Below, piece after piece: positions 12,351 through 23,560 of a DNA stretch of 64,000 bases. The translations under genes were made by a program, and so were the position numbers. Within the stretch, counting starts at the first letter, position 1. Each line of letters starts with the position of its first letter. The notes under the pieces are model-generated. The model was not told where the DNA came from. It ran no database searches and saw only the letters and a program-made list of their open reading frames with translations. The DNA is from Sciurus carolinensis (taxonomy: Eukaryota; Chordata; Mammalia; Rodentia; Sciuridae): assembly GCF_902686445.1 (NCBI RefSeq), contig NC_062218.1:134587241-134651240 (forward strand), in the 5' to 3' direction.

Positions 12351-13149
12351 AATTGATTTAAAAAAAATAGTTGTGAAATGAATCATGGACACTCAACTGG
12401 CAAAAACCAGGACTCAACTCCTCGGAGGGATGCCAGCTGTTTTACCTGCTGTGTGTTCCAGAGAACTAGAGCAGCACAGTTCCTCTGTGGTTTCCTTCGG
12501 GCTTAGAAGGAATATCTGTAACCCCGAGTGGAGGGAACTGCTTCCAAACCTTAGAACAGCTTGGCTGTTTCCAGAGCACATAGCTTCTCCAAGGTCTCTC
12601 CAAGAACACTGCTTCGGTGTGTGTTTGCTGTGGATGTTCAAGGCCTCCGTGGGGTGGGGCTGGGGGACTCCAGTTTCTGGTTAAGTAACTGTCCTTTAAC
12701 ATCCACGTTCTCATGAGCAATAGCCACATTGTCCTGTGTTTGGAGAGAGATTGATGTCTGGGCTTCTTTAGCTTTGTTTGCTCTTCCTTTGTCAAACACC
12801 TTGCAGTACAAGAAGTACTGAGTTTTCATGTCTTGATAAATTCAGGGATGCAGTCAATACCAGAGGATACAGATAGTCCAAGTTGCCTCCTTTCCTCTGA
12901 TATTTTCCAGACAAAGCCAGTCACACAGGAACAGAGGAAGGCTCAGAAGCCCTTCATCAGGTTCCATATTCTTTAATTCTGTCAACCAAAAACTGTCCTA
13001 GACATTCCAACACAGCGACTTTGATATCATCCATTGCCAGATTTCACACAGCAGTGCCCTGTGCTGCCCTGTACTTGGGAAGCAATACTTAACTGATGTG
13101 ATTTGGCTCAAAAGCATGAAGACTTTCTTCAGCATAGCAGGAAGGATAT
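12351..13149. other. Unique intronic sequence, nothing recognised
   Basis: Overlapping open frames of up to 109 codons lie on both strands near 12385-12830. None resembles a known protein, and the mutual overlap without codon bias argues against coding. Confidence 0.4.
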
Positions 13150-13439
13150 TGTCTTAGCTCAAGCTGCTATAACAAAAATCCAGAGGCTGGATGGTTTAAA
13201 CAACATTTATTTATCACAGTTTTGGAGACTGGGAAGCTTACTATCAAGGTGCAGGTGGACTCAGTCTGGTGAGGACCTGCGTACTCTTTCATGTATAGCA
13301 TCTTCTAGTCGTGTCCTCACATAGAGCAAGGAGAGAGCCCTCTGGGGTCCCTGTTATTAGGTCACTAGTCCCACTATTGCATTGGGGTGCAGGGTTCAAC
13401 ACATGAATTTGGGAAAGGTGGCACAGTCAGTCCATAGCA
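13150..13439 (-). mobile_element. MLT1-like solitary LTR with near-intact target duplication
   Basis: The element starts TGTCTTAGCTC and ends CCATAGCA, and 'gctgctataacaaaaatcca' follows the left edge. The flanks are 'gatat' (13145-13149) and 'gatag' (13440-13444), a 4-of-5 match for the 5-bp duplication made by ERV integrases. It is about 290 bp, shorter than a full MLT1 LTR, so internally deleted. Confidence 0.75.
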
Positions 13440-14818
13440 GATAGAAAAGCAGGGGAAGACCTTTTTGAAAAAGATTTTATCAGAGATCTCTCACAGCCAA
13501 CCTTTGTTCCCTAGTTTTAGAACCTCTGACTTACTGTCAATATTCCTTTACTTAGGGCCTCAGTCAGAGCCTTGAGGTTGGAATTACCTGGTGGACTTGG
13601 CATTGAGACTCATGGATGGAATTTTTGGGATTGGCGTCTATCTTCCCCAAGCACCTGAAGACAACGTCTGCCCTTTGTGTGCATAGAGAGGAGGGAACAA
13701 GCTGACTCTGGGTCTGAGGTCCAGGGGCCGGGAGGAATGACACCCATCCTGACTCCCACGGCAGCCCCTCCCCTACGTGGGAGTTGAGCCAACTTTGAGG
13801 CAGAGGGTTGGTCAGGGTTTGGTCAACATCTTGGTGGGCACAGCAACATCTGGGAGCTGGAGTGTGGCGGGGCCTTTAAGGCTGAGCACTATGTCAGGAC
13901 TGGGACATGATGGTGAGAGGAGAAGACTTGCCCTGCTGCTCACTGGCTATGGAATAAGAGCAACTAGGGCCAGGATTATGGTCAGGTGGATGTGGGTGGG
14001 AGCAGCAGGCAGGGCTGTGGCTGAGGGGGTCAGAGAAGGAGCAGAGCCAGATGAGGAGGGTGATACATATGCTGAGGGGCGGGACTATTGGAGCAATCCT
14101 GGTTCAGAGGGATCCCTGGGATCTACCAGGGGCTTTCATGGGGCTCACGTGGCTCATGTGGGGGCCCAGCAGCAGAGAGGACCAAGGGTGGGCATCAGGG
14201 CTAGATTCTCACTTTGCTCTGAGAGAGGTGGTCCTCCCTTTTCCACCTCCATCCTCTAGCAATGAGCCCTTTCTCTGACCCTGTTCAGATGCCTGGGGCC
14301 AGGATGGGAAAAGGTTCAGGGCTTTGTCAGCTTTTCTGTTGCACCAACCCCAAGAACCTGGGAAAAAGGGATCAGGTGAATTTCCTAAGGCCTCCTAACT
14401 GGGGTCATCACAGTTAGCAGAACTCAGACACATTGGCAGTCACTGGTTCCTTTGATGGGAAGGACACCAGCTCCATTTCACACACCCTGAGCATTTCATG
14501 ATCTCCTGAGACATGGTGTGAGCTCATTTTTCCTCCTTGTTTTTTCTTCTGTTCTGTCATGCCTCAACTTTCAGTGGGCACTTATTTAACTAGGGCAAGT
14601 GCCCAGAGATGAACTGGGCACATTTCCCTCTGCAGTTCATGGTGTTGGTGGGAAAGATTTGGAAACTGATGAATTTGTAATTCCACGTGATCATTGTTTT
14701 AACAGAAGAAAGTATAGGGTTCTGGGAGACTCTAGAAGAGAATAATTCACTCTGTTTGCAGCAGTGACAAGCTAGGATACAAAGCTGTGGTTTGAAAACT
14801 GAATAAGGAGTCTGCCAG
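13440..14818. other. GC-rich unique intronic sequence, nothing recognised
   Basis: G-rich + strand with a 160-codon open frame at 13777-14259 rich in Gly/Arg/Glu. No splice-flanked coding segment or known domain is visible. No CpG-island-like density was noted by eye. Confidence 0.4.
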
Positions 14819-15170
14819 TGCCTGGGTCCATTTTCTGTTATGATAACTGAATGTGGCAGACTGGGTAATTTATAAATAACAGAGGTTTATTTGGCTCATG
14901 GTTCCGGAGGCTAGGAAATCCGAGAACACAGTCCTGGCCTCTGGTGAGGATCTCCTTGCTGCATCGTAACATGGTGGAGTGCATCACAGGGAGACAGAGC
15001 AAGTTCGCTAGCTCCAGTCTTTCTTCTGCTTCTTAAAAGCCAGGGATGCCCTGATGGAGGTCCCACCCTCATGACCTCCTTTAGTTTCAAGGGCTCCGCC
15101 ATTGACATGTGAATTTGAGGATTAAACTTCCAACACCTGAAACTTTGGAGGACACATTCAAACCATAGCA
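14819..15170 (-). mobile_element. MaLR-type solitary LTR, antisense
   Basis: 'gggtaatttataaataacag' near the left end and 'acattcaaaccatagca' at the right end match the copy at 8034-8384, so the two are the same or closely related subfamilies. Flanking 'gccag' and 'ttcag' share only CAG, so the target duplication is decayed. Confidence 0.75.
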
Positions 15171-16374
15171 TTCAGAGAGGGCAAGGGATGAACATGCTGG
15201 GCAGAGCGCTCAGTGTGTCCCAGGATCCACTGTTTTTCCGTGCGGGAGATGAGCACGTGGGTGGTGTAGGGTGAGGGGCAACAGGTGTTAGGTCCACATG
15301 GAGCCCCTCGCTAGTGTGCTCACACTCCTGGGGACGGATGAGCCCCAGGGGACTGTTGCCAGATTTTAATGGGACAAGGTCAAACAAGGGCTCCAGTTGC
15401 TGTGTGAAGGGTCGTGGCCGGAATCTGTGGGGCTGCTGCTCCCAACCAGGTGGAGGGGATGAGGCAGGAACTCATCATAGATGGGGGAAAGGGGTAATTT
15501 CGGAGAACTAAGGGGGAAGGTGCCAGGATTGGATGACTCTTTGGATGTGGAGGTGAGATAAGAAGATCAGCAATGCCTGCCAGACTTGTAGAACAAGAAG
15601 GTTATGTACAGCTTATTGGCATGGAGGTGCCCATGTGACATCTCAAGGGGATTGCGGGCAGCTGGGTGGTGGGTCTGGAGCCCAGGAAGGTAGTGCAAGC
15701 TGGAGACGGCAGGAACCTGTCGGCATGTGCTTGTGTGGTCATAGAAGATGAAGCAGCAGGTGTGGATGGAGGAGGGAGGAGTATGAGAGGGAAACCCGGA
15801 GAATGCCTCGTGCTAGTGGGTGAACAGAGTCAAGGGGTGCAGGGGGCTGGGAACTGCCTAGGCTTTGCTTCCTGCAGGGATATGACCTCTGGTTTCCTCT
15901 GAGGGGCAGAGTGAGACTTTTTCCATGCAGAACTGATTAATTTTACCTGGGAACTTCCCACCTAGGTGATTCAATGCAGTGCATTAAGAATTAATTCCCC
16001 CAAAGAAGAGCAGTTAAGCCCCATGGTGATGTCCCTGGGTACCCTCTGGCAGGGGACAGTCTCTGGAGGAAGGCAACTTAATGGAATCTGGTGGCCCTAA
16101 GCCAAGGGGAATTTATTGTAGACTGTTAGGAAACTCAGAGGCAGTGGAGGATTGAGTTTGGGAAGGACCTGGACACCAGGCGGCCTGGGGTCCCGGCAGC
16201 TGAAAGTGCTCAAGAGTCGTGACACCACTACATGTTCCTTTCCAGGCTGGCATGGCTCCATTCCTGTGTCCCGTGTTGATAGGTGACAGGCAAATTGGAG
16301 TGGTGGGAACAGGAGGTTAAGGGGATAGTTCTAAAAACTGGGCCAACTATGCTGACCCCCACGTGCTTTCTTTT
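15171..16374. other. Unique intronic sequence, nothing recognised
   Basis: GC-rich, G-biased + strand; only short uninformative open frames. Ends at the target duplication of the L1 insertion. Confidence 0.4.
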
Positions 16375-16388
16375 AAAAAGCGATTTAC

Positions 16389-17735
16389 CTTGCTGAATTC
16401 ATTTATTAGTTCTAGAAGTGTTCTGGTGGAATTTTTCGGCTCCTCTATAGAATCATGTCATCGGCAAATAGGGATACTTTGAGTCCTTCTTTTTCTATCC
16501 ATATCCCTTTAATTTCCTTGGTCTGTCTAATTGCTCTGGCTAGAGTTTCAAGGACAATGCCGAATAGAAGTGGTGAAAGAGGGCATCCCTGCCTTGTTCC
16601 AGTTTTTAGGGGGAAAACTTTCAGTTTTTCTCCATTTAGAATTATGTTGGCCTTGGGCTTAGCATAGATGGCCTTTACAATGTTGAGGTATGTTCCTCCT
16701 AACCCTATTTTTTCTAGTGTTTTGAGCATGAAGGGGTGCTACATTTTATCAAATGCTTTTTCTGCATCTCTTGAAATAATTATATGATTCTTAACTTTAA
16801 GTCTATTGATGTGATGAATTACATTTATTGATTTCTGGATGTTGAACCAACCTTGCATCCCTGGGGTGAACCCCACTTGATCAGGGTGCACTATCTTCTT
16901 AATGTTTTTGTATGTGATTTGCCACAATTTTGTTAAGAATTTTTGCATCTATGTTTATCAGGGATATTGGTCTGAAGTTTTCTTTCCTTGATGTGTCTTT
17001 GTCTGCTTTTGGTATCAGGGTGATACTAGCTTCATAGAATGAGTTTGGAAGGGTTCCCTCCTTTTCTATTTCCTGGAATACTTTATGGAGTATTGGTATT
17101 AGTTATTCTTTGAAGGTCTTATAGAACTCAGCTGAGAATCCAACCGGTCCTGGGCTTTTCTTGGTTGGTAGACTTTTGATGGCTTCTTCTATTTCATTGC
17201 TTGAAATTGATCTGTTTAAATTGTGTATGTCCTCCTTATTCAGTATGGGTAGATCATATGTCTCCACATCAATGTTCATAGCAGCTCAATTCACAAAAAC
17301 AACCTAAATGCCCTTCAATAGATGAATGGATAAAGAAACTGTGGTATACATACACAATGGAATATTACTCAGCCATAAAGAAGAATAAAATTATGGCATT
17401 TGTAGGTAAATGGATGGAGTTAGAGAATATCATGCTAAGTGAAATAAACCTAAGGCCAAATGTTTTCTCTGATAAGTGGATTCTGATACATAATGGGAGG
17501 GGGCAGAGAATGGAGGAACGTTGGATTGTGTAGAGGGAAATGAGGAGAGGGGGTAGGAGGAAGGAAAGATATTTGAATGACACAAACATCATTACCCTAT
17601 GTACATGTATGATTACATGAATGGTGTGACTCTACATCACGCACAACCAAAGAAATGAAAAGTTGTACCTCATTTGTGTACAATGAGTCAAAATGCATTC
17701 TGCTGTCATGTATAACTAAATAGAACCAACAATAG
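16389..17735. mobile_element. L1 insertion with 5' inversion (twin priming)
   Basis: The left part, 16389 to about 17262, is antisense L1 ORF2. The right part, about 17263-17735, is sense L1 from late ORF2 through the 3' UTR. On the minus strand the left part keeps reverse-transcriptase motifs: DAEKAFD (16950 region) and FADD (about 16455). A TAG at 16739-16741 (minus strand) interrupts an otherwise long reading frame between them. The flanks 'aaaaagcgatttac' (16375-16388) and 'aaaaagtgatttac' (17737-17750) form a 13-of-14 target duplication. Few lesions suggest a fairly recent insertion. The inverted structure cannot retrotranspose by itself. Confidence 0.88.
16445..16948 (-). pseudogene. 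L1 ORF2 reverse-transcriptase remnant
   Basis: Two open minus-strand pieces in the same reading frame are separated by one TAG codon at 16739-16741. The upstream piece holds the motif A region (DAEKAFD). The downstream one holds [10 protein letters not shown], the [13 protein letters not shown] motif B region and FADDMIL (motif C). These are the palm-domain motifs of LINE-1 reverse transcriptase. The endonuclease domain and N-terminal part are missing because of 5' truncation, so it is non-functional. Confidence 0.9.
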
Positions 17736-17750
17736 AAAAAAGTGATTTAC

Positions 17751-18624
17751 TTGCAGCTCTACCTGGCTTAAGTCCATAGGATATGTTACATTCCTCAGCA
17801 AACATCCTGCTATCTGCTAGAGAAATACAGACCTGAAAGGCTCCTCTCTGCTGATAAGGAGAACACAAGTTATCCTGGTGAGAGAAGGACTTTTTTGACC
17901 ATTATACAGTCCAGATTCCAAAACTCAGGGAGATAAGGATAATTCCCTTAATCTAATCCGTAAGTACAGGTTCCAGTTAGAACCAGTTAGCGTGGGCCAA
18001 AGTGACCTAAAATTGCATTGGACCTTTAACATGCTCAGTGGAAACTTGAAAGTCTGATGCAATCCTGATTTTAGTCAAGTCAAGAAGTGGATGTGCATTG
18101 ACTTTTTTTGAAACTTGTCAGGGACCCCCAATAAAAGGGGTAGGGACAGGAGGAGTATACTGTCCTTCACTCTGAGAGGGCACATTCTTTCCCTTGAGAG
18201 TGTCTCCTTTTTCTCTTTTCCTATACCTTCTAAAATACTCATGCCCACGACTCTGAGCAATGTATCTGAAATCTTTCTGGCATGATTGCAAGAACTGGTA
18301 TCAGAGGACCTCTGTGGCTGCCTTGGCTCAGTGGCGGGCCTTTGCTCTGTAAGGGAAAGGTTGATTGGATAGTGAAAGGTTGTGTATATATAGGGGTTCT
18401 TATGAATTCCTGGGAACAAAATTGGGCTACTGCTCTAGGAAAAGGAAGAAGGGATGCTAGGCTGTCCCCAGATTTGTGTAAATTGTATCATATTTGCTTT
18501 GCTAAATGCTATCCCTATTAATGTGTAATATTGAAAACAAAACACACACTCACACTAAGGTCCCTAGGTCACTAAGCAACCACTTTCAGGTACCAGAGGA
18601 CCAGGAATCAAGATCTGGGGACAT
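17751..18624. other. Unique intronic sequence, nothing recognised
   Basis: No gene or repeat family recognised. A 114-codon minus-strand frame at 18075-18419 shows no known motif. Confidence 0.4.
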
Positions 18625-19267
18625 AGTTCGGTAATCCCCGCCACCTGCAATTTCACATTCCATAGTTTTCAACTTCTGTCTGAAAATATCAAATGGAAAA
18701 TTCCAGAAATAAACAATTTATAAATCTTACATTGCTTGCAGTTCAGAGTAGCATGATGAAATTGCACACTGTCCTGTTTCACCCTACCCAAGGACATGAG
18801 TCATCCTTTCTCCCAGTGTATTCACACGGTATATGCTACTCACTTGTTAGTCACTTAGTAAAACTATCTTGGATTTCAGATTGACTGTGGCAGTAGCACA
18901 GTGCTTATTTTCAAGTAGCCTTTATTTTACTTACTAATGGCCCTACAGTGCAAGAGTGGTGATGCTGGTAATTAGGACATGCCAAAGAAAATCCTTTAAG
19001 TGAAAAAGTGAAAGTACGTACAATAAGATATTTTGAGAGGGAGAGAGACCTCATTCACATAACTTTTATTATAGAATATTGTTAATTGTTTTGATTTATT
19101 ATTGTTCTTATTAATCTGTTACTGTGCCTTACTTATAAATTAAAATTTATTGTAAGTATGTATGTATGGGATAAAACATGGGATATATAGGGTTCTGTAC
19201 TCTCCAAGTTTCCAGACATTCAAGGAATATTTTGGAAGCTGTTTCTCATGGATAAGTAGGGACTATC
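18625..19267 (+). mobile_element. Tigger-family (pogo-like) DNA transposon fossil
   Basis: The left end carries a decayed 'ggtaatccccgcc' terminus followed by 'aaatggaaaattccagaaat', and the right end 'ggataagtagggacta', consistent with Tigger terminal inverted repeats. Around 18937 an ATG starts a frame reading M-A-L-Q-C-K-S-G-D-A-G-N, then a stop, then D-M-P-K-K. This is a decayed start of a Tigger transposase, broken almost at once. Most of the coding region is deleted. Confidence 0.75.
18937..19020 (+). pseudogene. Broken N-terminus of a Tigger transposase
   Basis: The short frame aligns by eye with the Ala/Lys/Ser-rich start of pogo-like transposases and continues, after an in-frame TAG, into a K-V-K-V-like stretch from 'aagtgaaaaagtgaaagta'. 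The helix-turn-helix and DDE domains are absent. Confidence 0.6.
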
Positions 19268-19268
19268 A

Positions 19269-19802
19269 TGTCACCTTTCATAGAGAAGATGGAACTGATA
19301 ATCTTCAGTCAGTATTTAATCAGGATTGACCAAAAATAAACGTGCTTATCAACTGTGTTTTGCAGACTTGTATGCAGTGTAGCTTTTAATTTTGAAAATT
19401 GAAGTTATCTGCAACTCTTCAAATTATACTCGTATTTGTTTGTCTTGATATATTTATGGAAAAACGGTCTTACAATAAAACAGTAGATTCAGATAAAATC
19501 CTGAACAGTAGTTAATTTTCAGTAGACTTTAACAATGACAAACATTTTGCACTTTTGTTTCAAAGGTATCCTTGAATGTCTTTGGATATGAATGTACATG
19601 ATTGTGCATAATTTTTTGTGCTTCCATTCTCCAGACTTGTTAGAAATGCTGTATTTTATGCTTTTAATTAGCCCAGTGAACAAAAGAATAAAGTTAAACA
19701 TTTCAGCCATAAGTTTATCTAGAAACTTTAATCGAAGATACATAAGAAAAATGTGTATAAGCTCCATCGCTCAATCATGGAAATAGGCTGTTCGACAGCT
19801 CC
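19269..19802. other. AT-rich intronic sequence, nothing recognised
   Basis: No coding sequence or repeat family recognised; short frames on both strands only. Confidence 0.4.
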
Positions 19803-20152
19803 TTTTTTTTTTTTTTTTTATTACCGGGGATGGAGCCCAGGGACCCTTTACCACTGATCTACATCCTTGGTCTTTTTTTTTTTTTTTTAATTATTTTAGT
19901 TGTTGATGGACCTTTATTTTTTATTTATTCATATGCAGTGCTGAGAATCAAATCCAGTACCTCACACATACTGGGCAAGTGTTCTACCCCTGAACCCCAA
20001 TCCCAACCCCATCCTTGGTCTTTTTTATATTTTATTTTGAGACAGAGTCTTAAGTTACTAAGGGTCTTGCTGATCTGCCCAGGTTGGCCTTGAACTTGCC
20101 ATCCTCAACGTCCTGAGTCACTGGGATTACAGGTGTGTGTGTCAGGATCAAC
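19803..20152 (-). mobile_element. B1-dID dimeric SINE, interrupted by a younger ID SINE
   Basis: On the minus strand it has a B1 left half (antisense landmark 'cctgagtcactgggattaca' near 20112), an ID right half (antisense 'accggggatggagcccaggg') and a poly(A) tail (poly(T) at 19803-19819). It is split at 'catccttggtc', present at 19862-19872 and again at 20010-20020. That is the target duplication of an ID SINE inserted in the same orientation. Confidence 0.85.
19873..20009 (-). mobile_element. ID SINE nested inside B1-dID
   Basis: It has poly(T) at 19873-19887, then the extended AT-rich tail ('gttgttgatggacctttat'), an ID body ('cagtgctgagaatcaaatcc') and a head 'ccccaatcccaacccc'. An 11-bp perfect duplication 'catccttggtc' flanks it. 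The body type matches the sense copy at 9846-9980. Confidence 0.88.
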
Positions 20153-20417
20153 CACTCTCTTATTATTTTTTAAAAACTTATTGTGCTACCAGTGGAATCA
20201 ATGACAAAAATATAATAATCACAATGTATAAGGCACTTACATTCTTTACCAATCAGCTGATCTTGTCACAAACACCCAAGAATCTTTTAGCAGCACTGAA
20301 CGGTGGCGATGTTGCCCTGTCTTAGAAATCAAGAAACTGAGAAATTTTTAGAAATTTACATTAACTTGTTTAAAATGTTAGAGTTAGAATGCAACAACCC
20401 CCAAAGGCAAGACTAGC

Positions 20418-20610
20418 TTAGCATTTGAGAGCTCAGACCCTTGAGGGGGATTCTCAGGGTTCAAATTCTGATTCTGAGACTTAGCTTTGTTAAATTGGGA
20501 TATTGTTCTTCAGGTTCCTCATCTGCAGAATGAAGATAAGGATCAGAATTCATTTACTGTGCTGCCCTGAGGATTAGATGGGTAGATATAGGTAATGTAC
20601 TTTTAAAAAT
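20418..20610 (+). mobile_element. MIR SINE relic
   Basis: 'gagagctcagacccttgag', 'caggttcctcatctgcagaa' and 'ctgaggattagatgggtaga' follow MIR consensus order, well diverged. Ancient mammalian SINE. Confidence 0.65.
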
Positions 20611-20882
20611 CCTGAACCATTTAAGAGCAACTGACTGTTTCTTTTTTATTAGGAACCACAAATGGTTTCCATGGTACCACTAGGCAGCAAAGTTGTAGTT
20701 TTACTTGGGTTGGAATAACACATTGGTACAATATAACAACCTCTCACACATGTATTTGCTTACTAGACTGGAATATTTATTTATTCATTTAATTATATCA
20801 TAAAGTATCATATGGGCACAACAGTCTAGGATCAATGGAACAATACTACCTGGGAGCATCAGTTTTACTTGGGAAAGGTGTA

Positions 20883-21210
20883 TAGGCTAAATATCCCTTA
20901 TCTTGATGCTTTGGACCAGAAGTGTTTCAGATTTTTTTAGATTTTGGAACATTTGTATGTACCTAATGAAAGATCTTGGAGGTGGGCCCCCAGTCTAAAC
21001 ACTGAAAATTATTTATATTTTACATACACATGTCCACATAGCCTGAAGCTAATCTTATGCAATATTTTTACTGCACCTGTGTTTTGACTGCAACCCATCA
21101 TGAGGTCAGGTGTGAGAATTTCTAGTTGTGGTGTCATGTCAGTGCTCAAAAAGTTTAAGAATTTGGAGCATTTCAGATTTTGAATTTTCAGATTAGGGAT
21201 GCTTAACCTG
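20883..21210 (+). mobile_element. Non-autonomous Tigger-like element (MER44-like)
   Basis: The left end 'taaatatcccttatcttgat' and right end 'cagattagggatgcttaacc' are inverted relative to each other (TATCCCTTATC / GATTAGGGATG). The internal 'accagaagtgtttcagattt' phrase is characteristic. Length about 330 bp, no transposase. The family name is from memory. Confidence 0.65.
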
Positions 21211-21547
21211 CACTTTATTTCATGATGTAAGATTTACATGTTTTAAAAGATGAAACCCAAGAGGGGCAATAAAGTTCTGGTTTGGGGTCGGCTGCTATGG
21301 ATTCTGCCATAACTTCCTGGGAAACTGGTTAATTTTCTATTATTTTATGGAAATCTGGATAAAAAATTTAGACAAACATTATATATACCATTTTATCTCT
21401 TGATTTGTTTGTTGAACTTCAATTCATTCTGATATCAAAATTTTCAATGGAACTGAAGTTCAGACTCTGAACTCTACCTGCAAACTATGAATCATAATGT
21501 AGTTTGTAAGTTTATAACCCTAGAATCTATGATGGTGATACTTACCC
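21211..21547. other. AT-rich intronic sequence, nothing recognised
   Basis: No gene or repeat recognised. Confidence 0.35.
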
Positions 21548-21758
21548 ATCTTTTTTTCTTTCTTTTTTTTTTTTTTTTTTTTTTTTGGTACTGGGATTGA
21601 ACTCAGGGTTGCTTTACTTCTGAGCTCCATCCCCAGCCCTTTTTAAAATTTTTTTCTTTTCAAACGGGTCTCACTGGGTTGCCGAGGCTGGCCTTAGACT
21701 TGTGATTCCTCTGCCTCCCAGGTCGCTGGGATTACAAGCATGTGCTGTCCTGGCTGGC
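21548..21758 (-). mobile_element. B1-dID dimeric SINE
   Basis: The poly(T) tail at 21551-21586 is followed by antisense ID ('ggtactgggattgaactcag') and antisense B1 ('gtcgctgggattacaagcat'). Flanks 'gatacttaccc' (21537-21547) and 'gacactttccc' (21759-21769) match 9 of 11. Confidence 0.85.
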
Positions 21759-21844
21759 GACACTTTCCCTTCTTGTTGAGTTTGTAGTCAGACATGGTAA
21801 CATATAGGTAACTTGCCTCTCCCAAAGAATTTTTTGTCTGCTTG

Positions 21845-22290
21845 TAATTTTTAAAAGCAGTTTTATTGAGACATCATTGATAAACTAGTAGCTGCACATA
21901 TTTAATATGTGTAATGAATCTGGATATATGCAAACATCTGTGATACCATCAAGGTAGTAGATGTAGCCAACATCTCCTAAAGTTTCCTGTGTCTCTCATC
22001 CCCTGCTTTTGTGGGGAGTTCAGGGCCTCACACATGCTATCCAAGTGCTCTACCTCTGAGCCACGTCCCCAGCCCGGTCCCTCCCACCTTTTATAAGTAA
22101 GAACACTTAACATGAGATCTGCCCTCTTAATGAATTTCAAAGTGCATAACATCGTATTGTTAACTTTAGGCATAGTGCACAGTTGATCTCTAGAACTCAC
22201 TCGTCTATCATAACTGAAACTTTGTACTGACTGAAAAACAACTCCCATTTCTCCTCCCTCTGGCCCTGGAAAATGCTATTACATAATCTG
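21845..22290 (-). mobile_element. L1M fragment, antisense, split by an ID SINE
   Basis: 'gcagttttattgagacatca' at the left and 'agttgatctctagaactcac' at the right are antisense old-L1 phrases. They are contiguous if the ID at 22008-22075 is removed. Confidence 0.55.
22008..22075 (-). mobile_element. ID SINE inside L1M
   Basis: Antisense ID body with 'gtgctctacctctgagccac' and the terminal 'gtccccagccc'. Tail reduced; short, moderately diverged copy. Confidence 0.75.
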
Positions 22291-22315
22291 CTTCTATGTG
22301 TTTGACTGTTATAGA

Positions 22316-22645
22316 TAGAGTATCCCCTCCTTATCTGCAGGAGATGCATTCCAAGATATTCCATGGGTACCTGAAACTGCTGAGAGTACAGAACCCTGTA
22401 CATGCTGATTTTTCTTATACACACATACCTATGATAAAGTTTAATTTATAAATTAGACACAACAAGAGACTAACAATGGTAACTAGTAGTAAAATAGAAC
22501 AATCAACAATATGCTGCAGTAAAAGTTATTTTAAACCTATGAATTTCTTATTTCTGGAATTTTCCATTTAAATTTTGGAACTCTGGTTGACCTGGAGTAA
22601 CTAAAACTACAGAAAGCAAAACCTTGGATAAGAGAGGGACTACTG
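22316..22645. mobile_element. Non-autonomous Tigger-family element
   Basis: 'gtatcccctccttatctgca' at the left and 'ggataagagagggactactg' at the right form degenerate terminal inverted repeats (CCTCCTTATC / GATAAGAGAGG). Internal 'gataaagtttaatttataaa' is a family landmark. The ends resemble those of the Tigger fossil at 18625-19267. Confidence 0.7.
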
Positions 22646-23212
22646 AACCTCATATAAATTTTATGCCATATTTGTCCTTCTGAGACTCATTTCAGCACGC
22701 GTGTGTGCCTGGGTCACAAGTATGTGGTGTCAGACTGATGTGAAAGACAGATTGGAGTCCCTCTCATTTTTTGGAGAACCCCACTGCATTATAGAATGAA
22801 GAAATGTCAATCCAGGACATGAATGTATTTTCATTTCAAGGGGAATCTTGTACAGACCCAAACACCCTGTAGTGTCTCCGTGCCAGCAAAGCCCACGTTC
22901 CATGTCAGGTGGGGGGTCCAGAAACAGACCCCAGGTCAAAGTCCTTAGGCCCTTGTACTCTCTCTCTCCAAGCCTCAGCCTCTCTGCACCTACATGCACA
23001 GATTCCCCAGAGTAATGCCAAAACTCTATAGGTGATGTATGTTTGAGGTCAGGTCCCCCTCTGGCCTTTGCAAAAGCAGGTTCTGGAGTAGGCGAATGAT
23101 GAGACCAGCAAGAGTGTTTCACAGTAGAGCCCAGGAAAATCTCTTATGGTCTAAGTCCTGTGGGTGCCCTGGGCTCTTAAAGCCTGCTGGCTCCAAAGTG
23201 GCCCCACTATAC

Positions 23213-23560
23213 TTTCTAGGAATTCCACCCTGTCCATCCACCTGTCTCTACCCTGTGCTCTACCCATCTACCTGCTCTGCCCACTTGTACACCCTACCTT
23301 CTCACTCATCCTGCCTGTCCAGCCCACTTGCCCACCCAGCGATTTTTTTATCCTGCCTGCCTGCTCTGCTTAACCTACACATTCCTCTACCTGCCACCCT
23401 GCTCTACCACTCTGCCCTACTGCCTACACTACTTGCCCTACTTGCTTGCCCACTTATTTGGCCTGCCTACCTGCCTGCTCTGTCCATTGGCTCATCCTGC
23501 CTGCTTTGCTGGCCTGCATGCCCCGCCCACTGCCCATGCCTCTCTGATTCTGCTCTCTTG
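23213..23560. repeat. Degenerate CCTGCC/CTGCTC tandem tract, pyrimidine-rich strand bias
   Basis: About 350 bases of loosely repeated C/T-rich units such as CCTGCCTGCTCTGCC, CTACCTGCC and CCCACTTGCC, with little G or A on the + strand. Periods of 4 and about 10-20 bases are visible but drifted. It produces a long open + strand frame rich in Cys, Leu, Pro and Ser (23039-23605) that is best explained by composition. Probably an old degenerate simple repeat or minisatellite. Confidence 0.6.

Noticed and set aside
13777..14259. 160-codon Gly/Arg-rich + strand frame
   Set aside because: Composition-driven, overlaps a second open frame, no flanking splice signals or conserved motif.
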